From Gammaproteobacteria bacterium (lineage in GTDB: Bacteria > Pseudomonadota > Gammaproteobacteria > Steroidobacterales > Steroidobacteraceae), in assembly GCA_021323735.1 (NCBI GenBank), contig JAJPKM010000021.1:124001-188000 (forward strand): a DNA stretch of 64,000 nucleotides, written 5' to 3'. The position numbers and the translations under genes were made by a program. Of the stretch, positions 28,232-36,617 are shown piece after piece. Every line of letters begins with the position of its first letter. Position 1 is the stretch's first letter. The notes below the pieces were generated by a model, which had not been told where the DNA came from, did not search any database, and saw only the letters and a program-made list of their open reading frames with translations.

Positions 28232-28939
28232 ATGCTTCCCGTTGCCATACTCGCCGGTGGACTAGCGACCCGTATTCGTCCGATGACGCAAAATGTGCCG
28301 AAAGCGCTTCTCAATATTGCCGGTAGACCTTTCATCTTTCATCAACTCGAGTTGTTGAAGAAACAAGGCGCCGATCGAGTAGTTCTATGTCTGGGTCACC
28401 TTGCCGGGCAGGTAGTGTCTGCTGTAGGCAATGGCCGCCAATTCGGACTCTCGATCCAATACTCATTCGATGGCAGCGAACTGCGGGGCACGGGCGGTGC
28501 GCTCATGCAAGCTCTTCCACTGCTAGGCAATAGTTTTTTCGTCCTGAATGGTGATTCATATTTGCGCTGTTCACTGACTGGTATTCAAAGTGCATTCGAA
28601 GTCGCGCGGCGTCCGGCACTCATGACGGTGCTGCGCAATAACGGCCAGTGGGACAGAAGCAACGTGATCTTCAGAAACGGCGAGCTGATCGAATACGACA
28701 AGGCTTCTTGGCGATCAGACATGACCCACATAGATTTTGGAATATCCGTCCTTTCCAGCGGCATCTTTTCGCCGTATCAAGAAACCAGGGTTATCGATCT
28801 GGCGGACATATGCCGGGATCTTTCGAAGATCGGCCAATTGGCGGCGCTTGAGGTCTCGGAACGTTTCTATGAAGTGGGCTCGCCGCAGGGAATCCGAGAA
28901 ACGGAATCCTTCCTGTCACATCAAATGGTCGATATATGA
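28232..28939 (+). CDS. hddC: D-glycero-D-manno-heptose 1-phosphate nucleotidylyltransferase
   Basis: The 235-residue nucleotidyltransferase has the pyrophosphorylase signature VAILAGGLATRIRPMT with KALL, plus FFVLNGDSYL carrying the metal-binding aspartate. HddC couples heptose 1-phosphate to GTP to give GDP-D-glycero-D-manno-heptose. ATG at 28232 lies two bases after the hddA stop; a TTG at 28226 is the alternative. The assignment rests on the fold plus the flanking hddA and gmhA; guanylyl specificity cannot be read directly. Confidence 0.88.
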   Translation: MLPVAILAGGLATRIRPMTQNVPKALLNIAGRPFIFHQLELLKKQGADRVVLCLGHLAGQVVSAVGNGRQFGLSIQYSFDGSELRGTGGALMQALPLLGNSFFVLNGDSYLRCSLTGIQSAFEVARRPALMTVLRNNGQWDRSNVIFRNGELIEYDKASWRSDMTHIDFGISVLSSGIFSPYQETRVIDLADICRDLSKIGQLAALEVSERFYEVGSPQGIRETESFLSHQMVDI

Positions 28940-29520
28940 CTTATACCCAAAGACACCTGCAGGAAACTGCGGAGATTCTTCAGAGACTGGACACGGTCGC
29001 GATTGAGAAAATCGCTGCAATACTGGCAGACACCAAGGCTGCGTCCGGGAGAGTGTTTTTTCTTGGGGTGGGCGGAAGCGCCGCCAATTGTTCGCACGCG
29101 GTAAATGACTTTCGAAAACTTGCCGGCATCGAGTGTTATGCGCCCACTGATAACGTGTCGGAACTGACGGCACGTATCAACGATGATGGTTGGGAAAGCA
29201 CATTCGTGGAATGGCTCAAAGTAAGCCGCCTCAACGACCAAGACACGGTGTTTATCTTGTCTGTTGGCGGCGGCGATGTGGATAGAAACGTCAGCCCGAA
29301 CCTGGTTGCGGCGGCGCGGCACGCAAAGCTCGTTGGGGCGAGAGTCATCGGGATACTCGGCCGCAATGGCGGCTATACTGCGCAAATTGCTGACGCAGCC
29401 GTCATTGTCCCGACGGTCAACCCCCTAACCGTAACACCGCACTCCGAGGCGTTCCAGGCCGTGATTTGGCATTTGTTGGTTTCTCACCCCCTTCTCAAGG
29501 TCAACGATACGAAATGGTAG
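28936..29520 (+). CDS. gmhA: Sedoheptulose 7-phosphate isomerase (phosphoheptose isomerase)
   Basis: This 194-residue SIS-domain protein converts sedoheptulose 7-phosphate to D-glycero-D-manno-heptose 7-phosphate. It has GVGGSAANCSHAVNDFRKL at about residues 36-54, which resembles the capsule-type GmhA2 group rather than core-type GmhA (GNGGSAADAQH). It also has LSVGGGD for the phosphate. ATG overlaps the hddC stop. Confidence 0.92.
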   Translation: MTYTQRHLQETAEILQRLDTVAIEKIAAILADTKAASGRVFFLGVGGSAANCSHAVNDFRKLAGIECYAPTDNVSELTARINDDGWESTFVEWLKVSRLNDQDTVFILSVGGGDVDRNVSPNLVAAARHAKLVGARVIGILGRNGGYTAQIADAAVIVPTVNPLTVTPHSEAFQAVIWHLLVSHPLLKVNDTKW

Positions 29521-30071
29521 ATCGAAGACAAACCATTCGCCCCGCGGTGTTCCTGGATCGAGACGGGGTCATCAATCGTGCCTTTACCCGCGATGGAACT
29601 CCGCATCCACCCGCCTGCCTCGCGGATCTTGAACTACTACCATATGTCGCCGAAGCGTTGAAGGAATTGAAGGCGCATGGCTATTTGCTCGTCGTGGTGA
29701 CGAATCAACCCGATGTAGCGCGCGGCACGTCGTCGCGTGAATTGGTCGACGCCATCCACGAGCAGCTCAGGATCGAGCTTGGTCTCGATGCGGTCCTGAC
29801 CTGCTTTCACGATGACGCCGATGGCTGCGACTGCCGAAAGCCAAGTCCCGGCTTGCTGCTTCGAGCTGCGCAGGAATTGGGAATCGATCTGAAGTCGAGC
29901 TTTATGGTGGGAGACCGCTGGCGCGACGTGCAAGCGGGTAGACGCGCCGGTTGCAGGACATTTTTCATCGATTGCGGCTATGCCGAAAAATCGCCCGACT
30001 GCTATGACTATAAAGTGAGGTCCTTGGCGGACGCTTCTCGAATCATCTTGGCCCAACCGGATTTGCAATGA
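29514..30071 (+). CDS. gmhB: D-glycero-D-manno-heptose 1,7-bisphosphate 7-phosphatase
   Basis: This HAD-family phosphatase of 185 residues from ATG 29514 has FLDRDGVIN with the nucleophile and general-acid aspartates (Asp15, Asp17) and VVTNQPDVARG (motif II). It has the zinc-loop CFHDDADGCDCRKP typical of GmhB and histidinol-phosphatase relatives, and GDRWRDVQAG (motif IV). It removes the 7-phosphate after HddA. It overlaps gmhA by seven bases and the next gene by four. Confidence 0.92.
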   Translation: MVDRRQTIRPAVFLDRDGVINRAFTRDGTPHPPACLADLELLPYVAEALKELKAHGYLLVVVTNQPDVARGTSSRELVDAIHEQLRIELGLDAVLTCFHDDADGCDCRKPSPGLLLRAAQELGIDLKSSFMVGDRWRDVQAGRRAGCRTFFIDCGYAEKSPDCYDYKVRSLADASRIILAQPDLQ

Positions 30072-30784
30072 GGTCGCTCGATCAACTTAAGGTCAAGCTA
30101 TTCGCCGACGGCGCGGATATCGCAGAGATGCTCAAGATGCACGCATTGCCGTACATTAGAGGCCTAACCACCAATCCAACACTGATGCGCAATGCCGGGA
30201 TTGCGAACTACCGCAGTTTCGCAAAGGATGTGCTCGCGCAAATCAACGACAAGCCGGTGTGTTTCGAGGTGCTTGCCGATGATTTCGCTGAGATGGAGCG
30301 CCAAGCCATGGAAATCGCGGGTTGGGCGGACAATGTTTTCGTCAAGATTCCCATCACGACTACCAAACGTGAAACTTGTCGCACATTGATCAAGCGTCTA
30401 TCGGAGCGGCAGGTAAAGCTCAATGTGACGGCCATCATGACTTTGGCGCAGGTGCGCGAAATCGTGGCGTCCCTGAATCCCAGCATCCCCAGCTACGTGT
30501 CGGTTTTTGCCGGTCGCATTGCCGATACGGGAATAGATCCGGCTCCGCTGATGCGCCAGGCCGTCGATATGCTGAAGACGAACACCAAAGCTGAACTCGT
30601 GTGGGCAAGCTCTCGCGAAGTCTTAAATATTTTTCAAGCAGACGCCGCGGGCTGCCACGTGATTACCGTAACCAATGACATTCTCAAAAAGCTTTCTATT
30701 GTCGGTTACGACTTGAACGAATATTCTCTCGATACCGTGAAAATGTTCTACAACGACGCGCAGAGATCAGGCTTTACGCTTTGA
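30068..30784 (+). CDS. Transaldolase-family protein
   Basis: The 238-residue protein has the transaldolase/fructose-6-phosphate aldolase barrel: LFADGADI, GLTTNPTLM and FVKIPIT, in which the lysine is the likely Schiff-base residue. KLNVTAIMT and SVFAGRIADTG follow. It is of the small F6P-aldolase/TalC class. Sitting as the last gene of the heptose operon, with an ATGA overlap, it may help to supply or drain sedoheptulose 7-phosphate for GmhA. That is inference from position. It overlaps the convergent glycosyltransferase gene by 11 bases. Confidence 0.85.
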   Translation: MRSLDQLKVKLFADGADIAEMLKMHALPYIRGLTTNPTLMRNAGIANYRSFAKDVLAQINDKPVCFEVLADDFAEMERQAMEIAGWADNVFVKIPITTTKRETCRTLIKRLSERQVKLNVTAIMTLAQVREIVASLNPSIPSYVSVFAGRIADTGIDPAPLMRQAVDMLKTNTKAELVWASSREVLNIFQADAAGCHVITVTNDILKKLSIVGYDLNEYSLDTVKMFYNDAQRSGFTL

Positions 30785-31655
30785 CCTCAAATGGCTCCGA
30801 CTGGGATCCATGAGCACCAGAAGCTACTTTTTCGCTTTCGAGGTCATTGCGGGGAGCTGGGTCGATCACCCCTTGATTCACGAGTCGTTGCTGCGGTTGT
30901 TTCCCGGGAATACCAAGCGCCGAATATCTACATCGAAGAATTGCCAGAATCCATGTGAAGGGGTCTCGAAACACACGAATTTTCTTGCCCTCATCGAATC
31001 CTCTGGATTTGTACCTTACTGGAATCTCCAATGGGCTAAATCCCCCGCGAATCAGCTTGCCCAACAATTCAAAATCGAAATCGAAACGGTTACTGGTGAA
31101 GGTCAGGTTTGCTAGACAATCCGATCGGAACACCTTGTACATCGTAGTGGGGTCCGTAAGACGGGTGGAAAATATCGCATTGAAAAAACCGTGAAATAAC
31201 AACCCGCCCGCATTCATCACAGCGGCCTGAATGCCGCGACGGCCGAATTTGCGAATTCTCCAGCGATCAGCGCCCATATGGCGGCTTCCGAGCACAAATG
31301 ACGCACGTCCCTCCATGATGGGCGCCAGCAGACTGGGGTAGTCGGCTACGTCATATTCCAGATCCGCGTCCTGAATCAAAAATATTTCACCGGTCGCGGC
31401 GGCGAATCCTTGCCTTATCGCGTAACCCTTTCCCATCGGACCCGACTGGTAAATTGCCCGCACTTGTATCGAAGATTCGTGCGCATGACGCCGCACAAAA
31501 TCGGCGACCACTTCGCGTGAGCCGTCCGTGGAATTGCTTTCAACGATAATGATTTCTTTGGTCACACCAGCAAGCGGTTGCGCCCACACGCGCTCAAGCA
31601 GCGCGGCGACGGTACGCATTTCGTTATAAACGGCAATGATGATCGATACTTTCAT
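30774..31655 (-). CDS. Glycosyltransferase family 2, DPM1-like
   Basis: The 293-residue protein has VSIIIAVYNEMRTVAALLERV, a diphosphate-binding IIVESNSTDGS, a QDADLEYD metal motif at about residues 94-101 and LGSRHMG. These are typical of dolichyl/undecaprenyl-phosphate sugar synthases (DPM1, ArnC-like without the membrane tail). Such an enzyme would make the polyprenyl-phosphate sugar donor used by the GT39- and GT87-type proteins upstream. It faces the heptose operon. Confidence 0.86.
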   Translation of the reverse strand: MKVSIIIAVYNEMRTVAALLERVWAQPLAGVTKEIIIVESNSTDGSREVVADFVRRHAHESSIQVRAIYQSGPMGKGYAIRQGFAAATGEIFLIQDADLEYDVADYPSLLAPIMEGRASFVLGSRHMGADRWRIRKFGRRGIQAAVMNAGGLLFHGFFNAIFSTRLTDPTTMYKVFRSDCLANLTFTSNRFDFDFELLGKLIRGGFSPLEIPVRYKSRGFDEGKKIRVFRDPFTWILAILRCRYSALGIPGKQPQQRLVNQGVIDPAPRNDLESEKVASGAHGSQSEPFEVKA

Positions 31656-31782
31656 GCTTATGTGGAGCTGGTGTATGGGGAGGGATGAGTCCCGCTTGGC
31701 CGGATGTTCGCCTCTTGAGTGAGTTCCCCCTTGCGCCCATTGGGTTACTTTCGATCAAAATATTTGCCAAATCGTTTGCCCA

Positions 31783-31929
31783 ATGTATTTCTCACCGCAC
31801 ATATTGCCGCCTGATCCAGAGGACATGCACACGGCCGCCGCCGGCGAAGTCATACGCAAGGCGATCGCGCACCTCGGCGGCAATCCGACTAGATCAATCT
31901 CGGCCGAGCACTTGAAGACGATGACTTAG
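31783..31929 (+). CDS. Possible small protein of 48 residues
   Basis: A 48-codon frame from ATG 31783 (MYFSPHILPPDPEDMHTAAA) to TAG 31929 lies in the 296-base gap between two minus-strand genes. No Shine-Dalgarno is obvious and I recognise no family. It could be a chance frame, gene debris or a small peptide. It is listed because the gap is next to radical SAM genes. Confidence 0.2.
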   Translation: MYFSPHILPPDPEDMHTAAAGEVIRKAIAHLGGNPTRSISAEHLKTMT

Positions 31930-31951
31930 GGATTGACCGAGAAATCCCTGA

Positions 31952-33340
31952 TCAGGCCTCGGTTTCCGAAGACGCCGCCGACAGCGACTCCCGAGCACGC
32001 ATCGCGGCCGCTCTGCACAGCGACGCCTTGTCGGGGTCAAGTGCTGCGACGCGCGCCGCGGTGACCTCGTTGTTCAACCAGGCATCGGCATGCTTGTAAT
32101 ATGCGCGCGAGTGACGTCCTTTGATCCGGTGGTCGCGATCCGTGGCCTGCGACCAGGGCTTGTCCGTGACCAGAAAATCCTGGGTCTTGTAGAAGAACCC
32201 GGTATTCTTGATCGGATACGCGACGGTGGTCAGATAGATGTCCGGTTGACACTCTCTGACCAAGTCGACCGTTGCGGCGATGTCCTCGATCTCCTCGCCC
32301 GGATAACCCCACATGAGGAACATTCCAACTTGAATTCCGTAACGCTTCGCCGCTTTGGTCGCCCAGATCACCTGCTCGGTTTTGACGCCACGTTCCATGC
32401 CGTCCAGAATGCGCTGGCTGCCGCTTTCGGAGCCGATCCAAATTCGATAACAACCCAGATCGGCAAGCGTCTGTAGAACTTCGTCCTTCATCATGCGGTC
32501 GGCCCGCGAGATGGTTTCGAAGGGCACCCGCAAGTTGCGCCGCTTCAGTTCTTTCGCATACCCGAATAGCCAAGGATGGCTGATGGTAAATACATCGTCC
32601 GCATACCAAACCTGGTCCGGGCGATATATCTCCATGATGTGTTCGAGTTCAGCCGCGCTGTCCATGCAACTTCTACGCCGATGCGTATAACCAAACACCG
32701 CATGCGAACACCAGTTGCATTTGTACGGACAACCTCGCGCGGTAATCATGTTGACGCTGCCCATGCCATGGGCCGCTCTCCAGACATCGACATACCTGGC
32801 TTGATCGATTTTGCCCCGGTCAGGCCAAGGTATTGTGTCCAGATCGGCTATTTTCATGCGTTCCGGGTTCGTGATCACGACACCCTCTTCATCGCGAAAT
32901 ACGGTGCCCGGTACGCCGTGCAGCCTGTGAACCCCCCTCGCCGCCAGCGCAGGCAACAATTCCGCCATGGTGAGTTCACCTTCACCCACGACGATGACAT
33001 CCGCTCCGGACATCAAGTACTCCACCGGATAGTTGGCGGATTCGGGCCCTCCCAAAATTACAGTCCATCCGTAACCTTTCGCTGCTGCGACGATATCGAG
33101 CACAGGCTTGCGGGTCATGAGGTTCGTATAGATACCAATCACTCCGCGATCCCGCGCCAATCTATGCAGCAACTCCTGACGCGACTGGAAAGTGGAATCA
33201 AATATCTCCACGTCGATGCCATCGCGGCGTAAATAGGCTGAGATGTACAGCAAGCCAAGAGTCGGATAGGGACGCATTATTTGCGCCTCTTTCTCATCCT
33301 CGAACAGGAAGTAACCATGCGTGAGGAGCAAATCGCTCAT
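31952..33340 (-). CDS. B12-binding-type radical SAM protein
   Basis: The 462-residue protein (from MSDLLLTHGYF; GTG/ATG-type starts up to 33352 are possible) has an N-terminal cobalamin-type domain (RPYPTLGLLYISAYLRR, ILGGPESANYP, VVGEGE) and the cluster motif CPYKCNWC (Cys204, Cys208, Cys211). A W-x-x-A-H-G stretch shortly before the cysteines and the IGSESGSQRILDGM segment are shared with the product of 36618-38078, so the two are paralogs. Substrate unknown. Confidence 0.88.
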   Translation of the reverse strand: MSDLLLTHGYFLFEDEKEAQIMRPYPTLGLLYISAYLRRDGIDVEIFDSTFQSRQELLHRLARDRGVIGIYTNLMTRKPVLDIVAAAKGYGWTVILGGPESANYPVEYLMSGADVIVVGEGELTMAELLPALAARGVHRLHGVPGTVFRDEEGVVITNPERMKIADLDTIPWPDRGKIDQARYVDVWRAAHGMGSVNMITARGCPYKCNWCSHAVFGYTHRRRSCMDSAAELEHIMEIYRPDQVWYADDVFTISHPWLFGYAKELKRRNLRVPFETISRADRMMKDEVLQTLADLGCYRIWIGSESGSQRILDGMERGVKTEQVIWATKAAKRYGIQVGMFLMWGYPGEEIEDIAATVDLVRECQPDIYLTTVAYPIKNTGFFYKTQDFLVTDKPWSQATDRDHRIKGRHSRAYYKHADAWLNNEVTAARVAALDPDKASLCRAAAMRARESLSAASSETEA

Positions 33341-33378
33341 ATCCGGTACCATATCCTCATGGATCGAGAATTCAATGC

Positions 33379-34425
33379 ATGACCCCCCATAAATCTCCTA
33401 CGAATGATCCGGATCCAGTGTCCGATCCCTTCGGCGAACGCTCCCAAGGCCGGTTCCGCAAGCGATTTCGAGTGCTCGGCGCAAATATCACCTTTGACAG
33501 CAATTCGCCTGAACTTCTGGCCCTGCTGGATTTTGCCTATCGCGATCTGCCGCGGCACCGGTTGAACGCTAAATTGCCGGAATTGCACATCACTTTGCAA
33601 CTTGCTCCGACCGCGCGACGCCGTTTCGACGCCACCGAACCGGATGCGCTGGTGCTGACGCATGGTGCCGATATGCTTGCGGGCTCGATCGGCCCCGGCA
33701 ATTTCGTGATTGTCGCACCGGCCCAGCGCTCCGCGCTGGTGGTCGTGGCCGCCGATATGCTGCATTTCCCTTACCATGTTCGCTACGAACTGCTGGAATT
33801 CGCCGTGTACACCCTCGCCGCCCGGGCCCAAGGGTTTGTACCCTTGCACGCGGCCTGCGTGGGCATCGCTGGCCGCGGCGTGATCTTGATGGGTCCGAGC
33901 GGCGCGGGAAAATCGACGGTAGCCTTGCATTGTGCGCTCGACGGGTTCGAATTTCTGGCCGAAGACAGCGTTTTCGTCGATGCGGACGCCATGCGCGCCA
34001 CCGGCGTGGCAAACTTTCTGCATATCCGCACCGATTCGCTGCATTGGCTGGTGCGATCGGATCGATCCAACGCGATTCGCCGATCTCCCCTGATCACACG
34101 ACGTAGCGGCGCGAAAAAGCGGGAGATCGATCTCAGGCGGCATGCCTTTCGCCTTGCGCCCCACGCCCTGCAAATTGTTGCCGTAGTCTTCCTCACCGAG
34201 GAGACGGCGGACAGAAACGCACTGTTGAGGCCGCTGCGGAAGCGTGAAGCTCGCCATAAACTCGTTGCCATGCAGGCCTATGGCTGCAGCAGACCTGAAT
34301 GGAAGAATTTCAATAAGGGTGTTGGGCATATCCAGACCTATGAACTGCGCAGAGGACGTCACCCCAATGAGGCTACGGCCGCATTGCGCGAGCTTCTGCA
34401 GGTCACGACACCAGTCGATGCATAG
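33379..34425 (+). CDS. HPr kinase-like (HprK-related) protein
   Basis: The 348-residue protein has LHAACVGIAGRGVILMGPSGAGKST with a P-loop at about residues 172-180 and FEFLAEDSVFVD, the arrangement of the HPr kinase/phosphorylase C-terminal domain. It lacks the true HprK N-terminal domain and capsule Q-H-x-signature. HprK-related kinases of this sort occur in exopolysaccharide and peptide-modification loci together with a nucleotidyltransferase of the type seen at 35370 and often a PqqD-like chaperone; no PqqD-like gene was found here. It starts close to the divergent radical SAM gene. Confidence 0.8.
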   Translation: MTPHKSPTNDPDPVSDPFGERSQGRFRKRFRVLGANITFDSNSPELLALLDFAYRDLPRHRLNAKLPELHITLQLAPTARRRFDATEPDALVLTHGADMLAGSIGPGNFVIVAPAQRSALVVVAADMLHFPYHVRYELLEFAVYTLAARAQGFVPLHAACVGIAGRGVILMGPSGAGKSTVALHCALDGFEFLAEDSVFVDADAMRATGVANFLHIRTDSLHWLVRSDRSNAIRRSPLITRRSGAKKREIDLRRHAFRLAPHALQIVAVVFLTEETADRNALLRPLRKREARHKLVAMQAYGCSRPEWKNFNKGVGHIQTYELRRGRHPNEATAALRELLQVTTPVDA

Positions 34426-34543
34426 ACCGAGTCGCGCTCGGCAGATGGCCAGGCGTTTGAGTTGGCGACGATACAGGTTCATGGAGCTGCCGGGCACGGT
34501 AACTCGATCCAGGTGGCATTGGTGTTGGGTGTTGGCCTAGCTC

Positions 34544-35326
34544 TCATGGCGGCAGGCGAACCGCTTCGACGATGAAGTGGTCCGACCAGGAAGCGAGCAT
34601 GCTCGATCGCTGCGCCCATCTTTCCAAGCAGGTCAATATTGACATGGCAATAGGTGAGCGATCGAGCCAGGCGGCTGCGTAGCTTGGAGGCAGCACAACT
34701 CCGAGCGGAGCCAGCCTCGTGACGGTGAAATAAGGCCGCAGAAGTGACCTCAACTGAGCCGGCGTCGGATATGAAATAGTCATGCCGCGCCATGGTGTGC
34801 CGCCCGCACGCAGGCGTCTCCAGGCCTTGCGCCATTGGCCCCGCGCTATATACCAAAACCATTCCCAGGGAGCATGGCGCCCCATGACCACCCACAGCAG
34901 GGGAGCACCCGGAGAGAGCCGATCAGCAACATCAGCTATAAGCGTCTGCAGATTCTGAGCGCAGTTGACGGCGCCAAAGTTCGATAGCACGCCGTCGAAC
35001 ACCTCCCCGTCAGCGAAGGAACCGACGTCTTCCATGGCCACGCAACGAAATTCAATTCGCTGCTGGCAATCCGCCATCCGGGCCTTGCTGTGCGCCATCT
35101 GAATCATCCGTGACGAGGGGTCGGTAGCCACCACGCTCACGCCGCTGCTTGCCAGCCGCACTGCATCCTCCCCGGTTCCGCATCCGAGTTCGAGAATGCG
35201 CTGGGAGGGCCGGAAGACTTGCTCCAACCGTGACCAGACAATCTCGCGCAAGGCCCTACCAACTTTGGTGTTGGTAAACGTTGCGTCATACGTGCCTGCC
35301 ATGTCGTCGAATGCGAGGTCGCTCAA
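34544..35326 (-). CDS. Class I SAM-dependent methyltransferase
   Basis: The 260-residue protein has motif I ILELGCGTGEDAVRL (about residues 44-58), strand-2 VVATDPS and a VLSNFGAVNC segment in place of the usual post-III motif, then a C-terminal part with several aromatic residues. It is downstream of the nucleotidyltransferase at 35370 on the same strand (43-base gap), and convergent with the HprK-like gene. It probably acts in the same pathway. Confidence 0.84.
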   Translation of the reverse strand: MSDLAFDDMAGTYDATFTNTKVGRALREIVWSRLEQVFRPSQRILELGCGTGEDAVRLASSGVSVVATDPSSRMIQMAHSKARMADCQQRIEFRCVAMEDVGSFADGEVFDGVLSNFGAVNCAQNLQTLIADVADRLSPGAPLLWVVMGRHAPWEWFWYIARGQWRKAWRRLRAGGTPWRGMTISYPTPAQLRSLLRPYFTVTRLAPLGVVLPPSYAAAWLDRSPIAMSILTCLERWAQRSSMLASWSDHFIVEAVRLPP

Positions 35327-35369
35327 AGCGCTTTTCCCGGGATCCGGAGAGCCTCCAGCATCTGCTCAG

Positions 35370-36611
35370 TCATTGCGCCTCCGTAAACGCCGCGGATATG
35401 GCGTGCATGGTCGTTGGGCGTGTCTGGCGCGAGACCAGCCAACGCAAGATGCGGCGACCTTGGGACATGCTCGACCATGGACCCTGCTTTGCCCAGGCCT
35501 CGGTTTTTGCAATTCGCTGGCGATGCGCCACGTGCTTCGCCTTGGGACGCACGCGGCTCGCGGCGTAACCTAACATTTCAAGAATCGATTGGGACCACTC
35601 GATCCCCGGAAAGGCTTTCACCCAAAGATACGAATAGGAGACTTCGATCAGAGATTTACGCGTCGTAAGTGCTCGCAAGAAATAGGAACAGTCGTCACGC
35701 AGTGCGGCAAGCACGCGCGCGGGCACTCTCGACTCATAGTATCGCGACATCAATTGGAGGGGCGGGAACGCCCACCACAAGCGAACGCCCCGCGAGCTCA
35801 CGGTGACAATTTCGTTCCAATCGGACTCGCTCATGCGTGCCGCCAGCAGCGCGATATCGTGCAGCTGCAGTATACGCAAGCCCTGGAATGCCATCGAGCC
35901 GGCTGCGTGCAACAGCAAGTGGCGCATCAACGCGCCATTCGATGGGTAGGCATTCAAACCTGGGCGCGGCTGCAATGGATATATGAATTCCGACACATCA
36001 GTCATGCGCCACGGCAATTTCTCGCAGATCCGTTCGTGCAACTCGATTTTCACGCTATTATTCGCATGTTCGCCGAACTCGGCGGGTGTCAGTTCCTCAA
36101 TGACGGTGAATACCCGTTCCTTCCAGGTCTCCCCGGATTGCCGGAATCCCGATGACACCAGCAATGCCGACATACGCTGCACATCGACCGGCCGCACCAG
36201 CAGATCGATATCCGCCATGGGTCTATCGCCGGCTGCGTACAAACCCAACTGGTGCAGCGCTGCGCCTTTCAACGGCGTTACTGCAATCCCCGCTTCACGG
36301 GCCTCGTGGCCGATGGACGCCAACACCGTTTGAACGCGCGCGTGCCTTGCGGCGGTGTGGATCCTCTGTTCGTCAAGGAATCGGGTCCAGCCACTAGGGC
36401 CTTGCCATCGCAAAGAGCGCGACAGCAATGGCGAAATTCCGTGCATGGCGGCAACCGCTCGCGCCATGGTCCATTCATACTCGGACCAATCGGGCGCGTT
36501 TTGGGTGGGGTTCGCGAGTTCACGCGCCAGCCGTTCGGTGACCTCGCACAGGGTCAGATTTAGTGTTGCCGGCGGCGGAACTTCGACTGCCTTTGAAACC
36601 GTGGCACGCAC
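35370..36611 (-). CDS. NTP_transf_5-type nucleotidyltransferase family protein
   Basis: The 413-residue protein has the segment LKGAALHQLGLYAAGDRPMADIDLLV (about residues 113-138 with the D-x-D metal pair), the mark of the putative nucleotidyltransferase family often paired with HprK-related kinases. The rest is alpha-helical. It begins with a GTG six bases after the radical SAM gene at 36618, so the two are co-transcribed. No member known to me has a proved reaction; nucleotidylation of a small molecule or protein is only suggested by the fold. Confidence 0.78.
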   Translation of the reverse strand: MRATVSKAVEVPPPATLNLTLCEVTERLARELANPTQNAPDWSEYEWTMARAVAAMHGISPLLSRSLRWQGPSGWTRFLDEQRIHTAARHARVQTVLASIGHEAREAGIAVTPLKGAALHQLGLYAAGDRPMADIDLLVRPVDVQRMSALLVSSGFRQSGETWKERVFTVIEELTPAEFGEHANNSVKIELHERICEKLPWRMTDVSEFIYPLQPRPGLNAYPSNGALMRHLLLHAAGSMAFQGLRILQLHDIALLAARMSESDWNEIVTVSSRGVRLWWAFPPLQLMSRYYESRVPARVLAALRDDCSYFLRALTTRKSLIEVSYSYLWVKAFPGIEWSQSILEMLGYAASRVRPKAKHVAHRQRIAKTEAWAKQGPWSSMSQGRRILRWLVSRQTRPTTMHAISAAFTEAQ

Positions 36612-36617
36612 GGCCGT

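Noticed and set aside
33337-34497. 386-codon minus-strand frame
   Set aside because: Antisense of the HprK-like gene, which has a P-loop and a sensible product.
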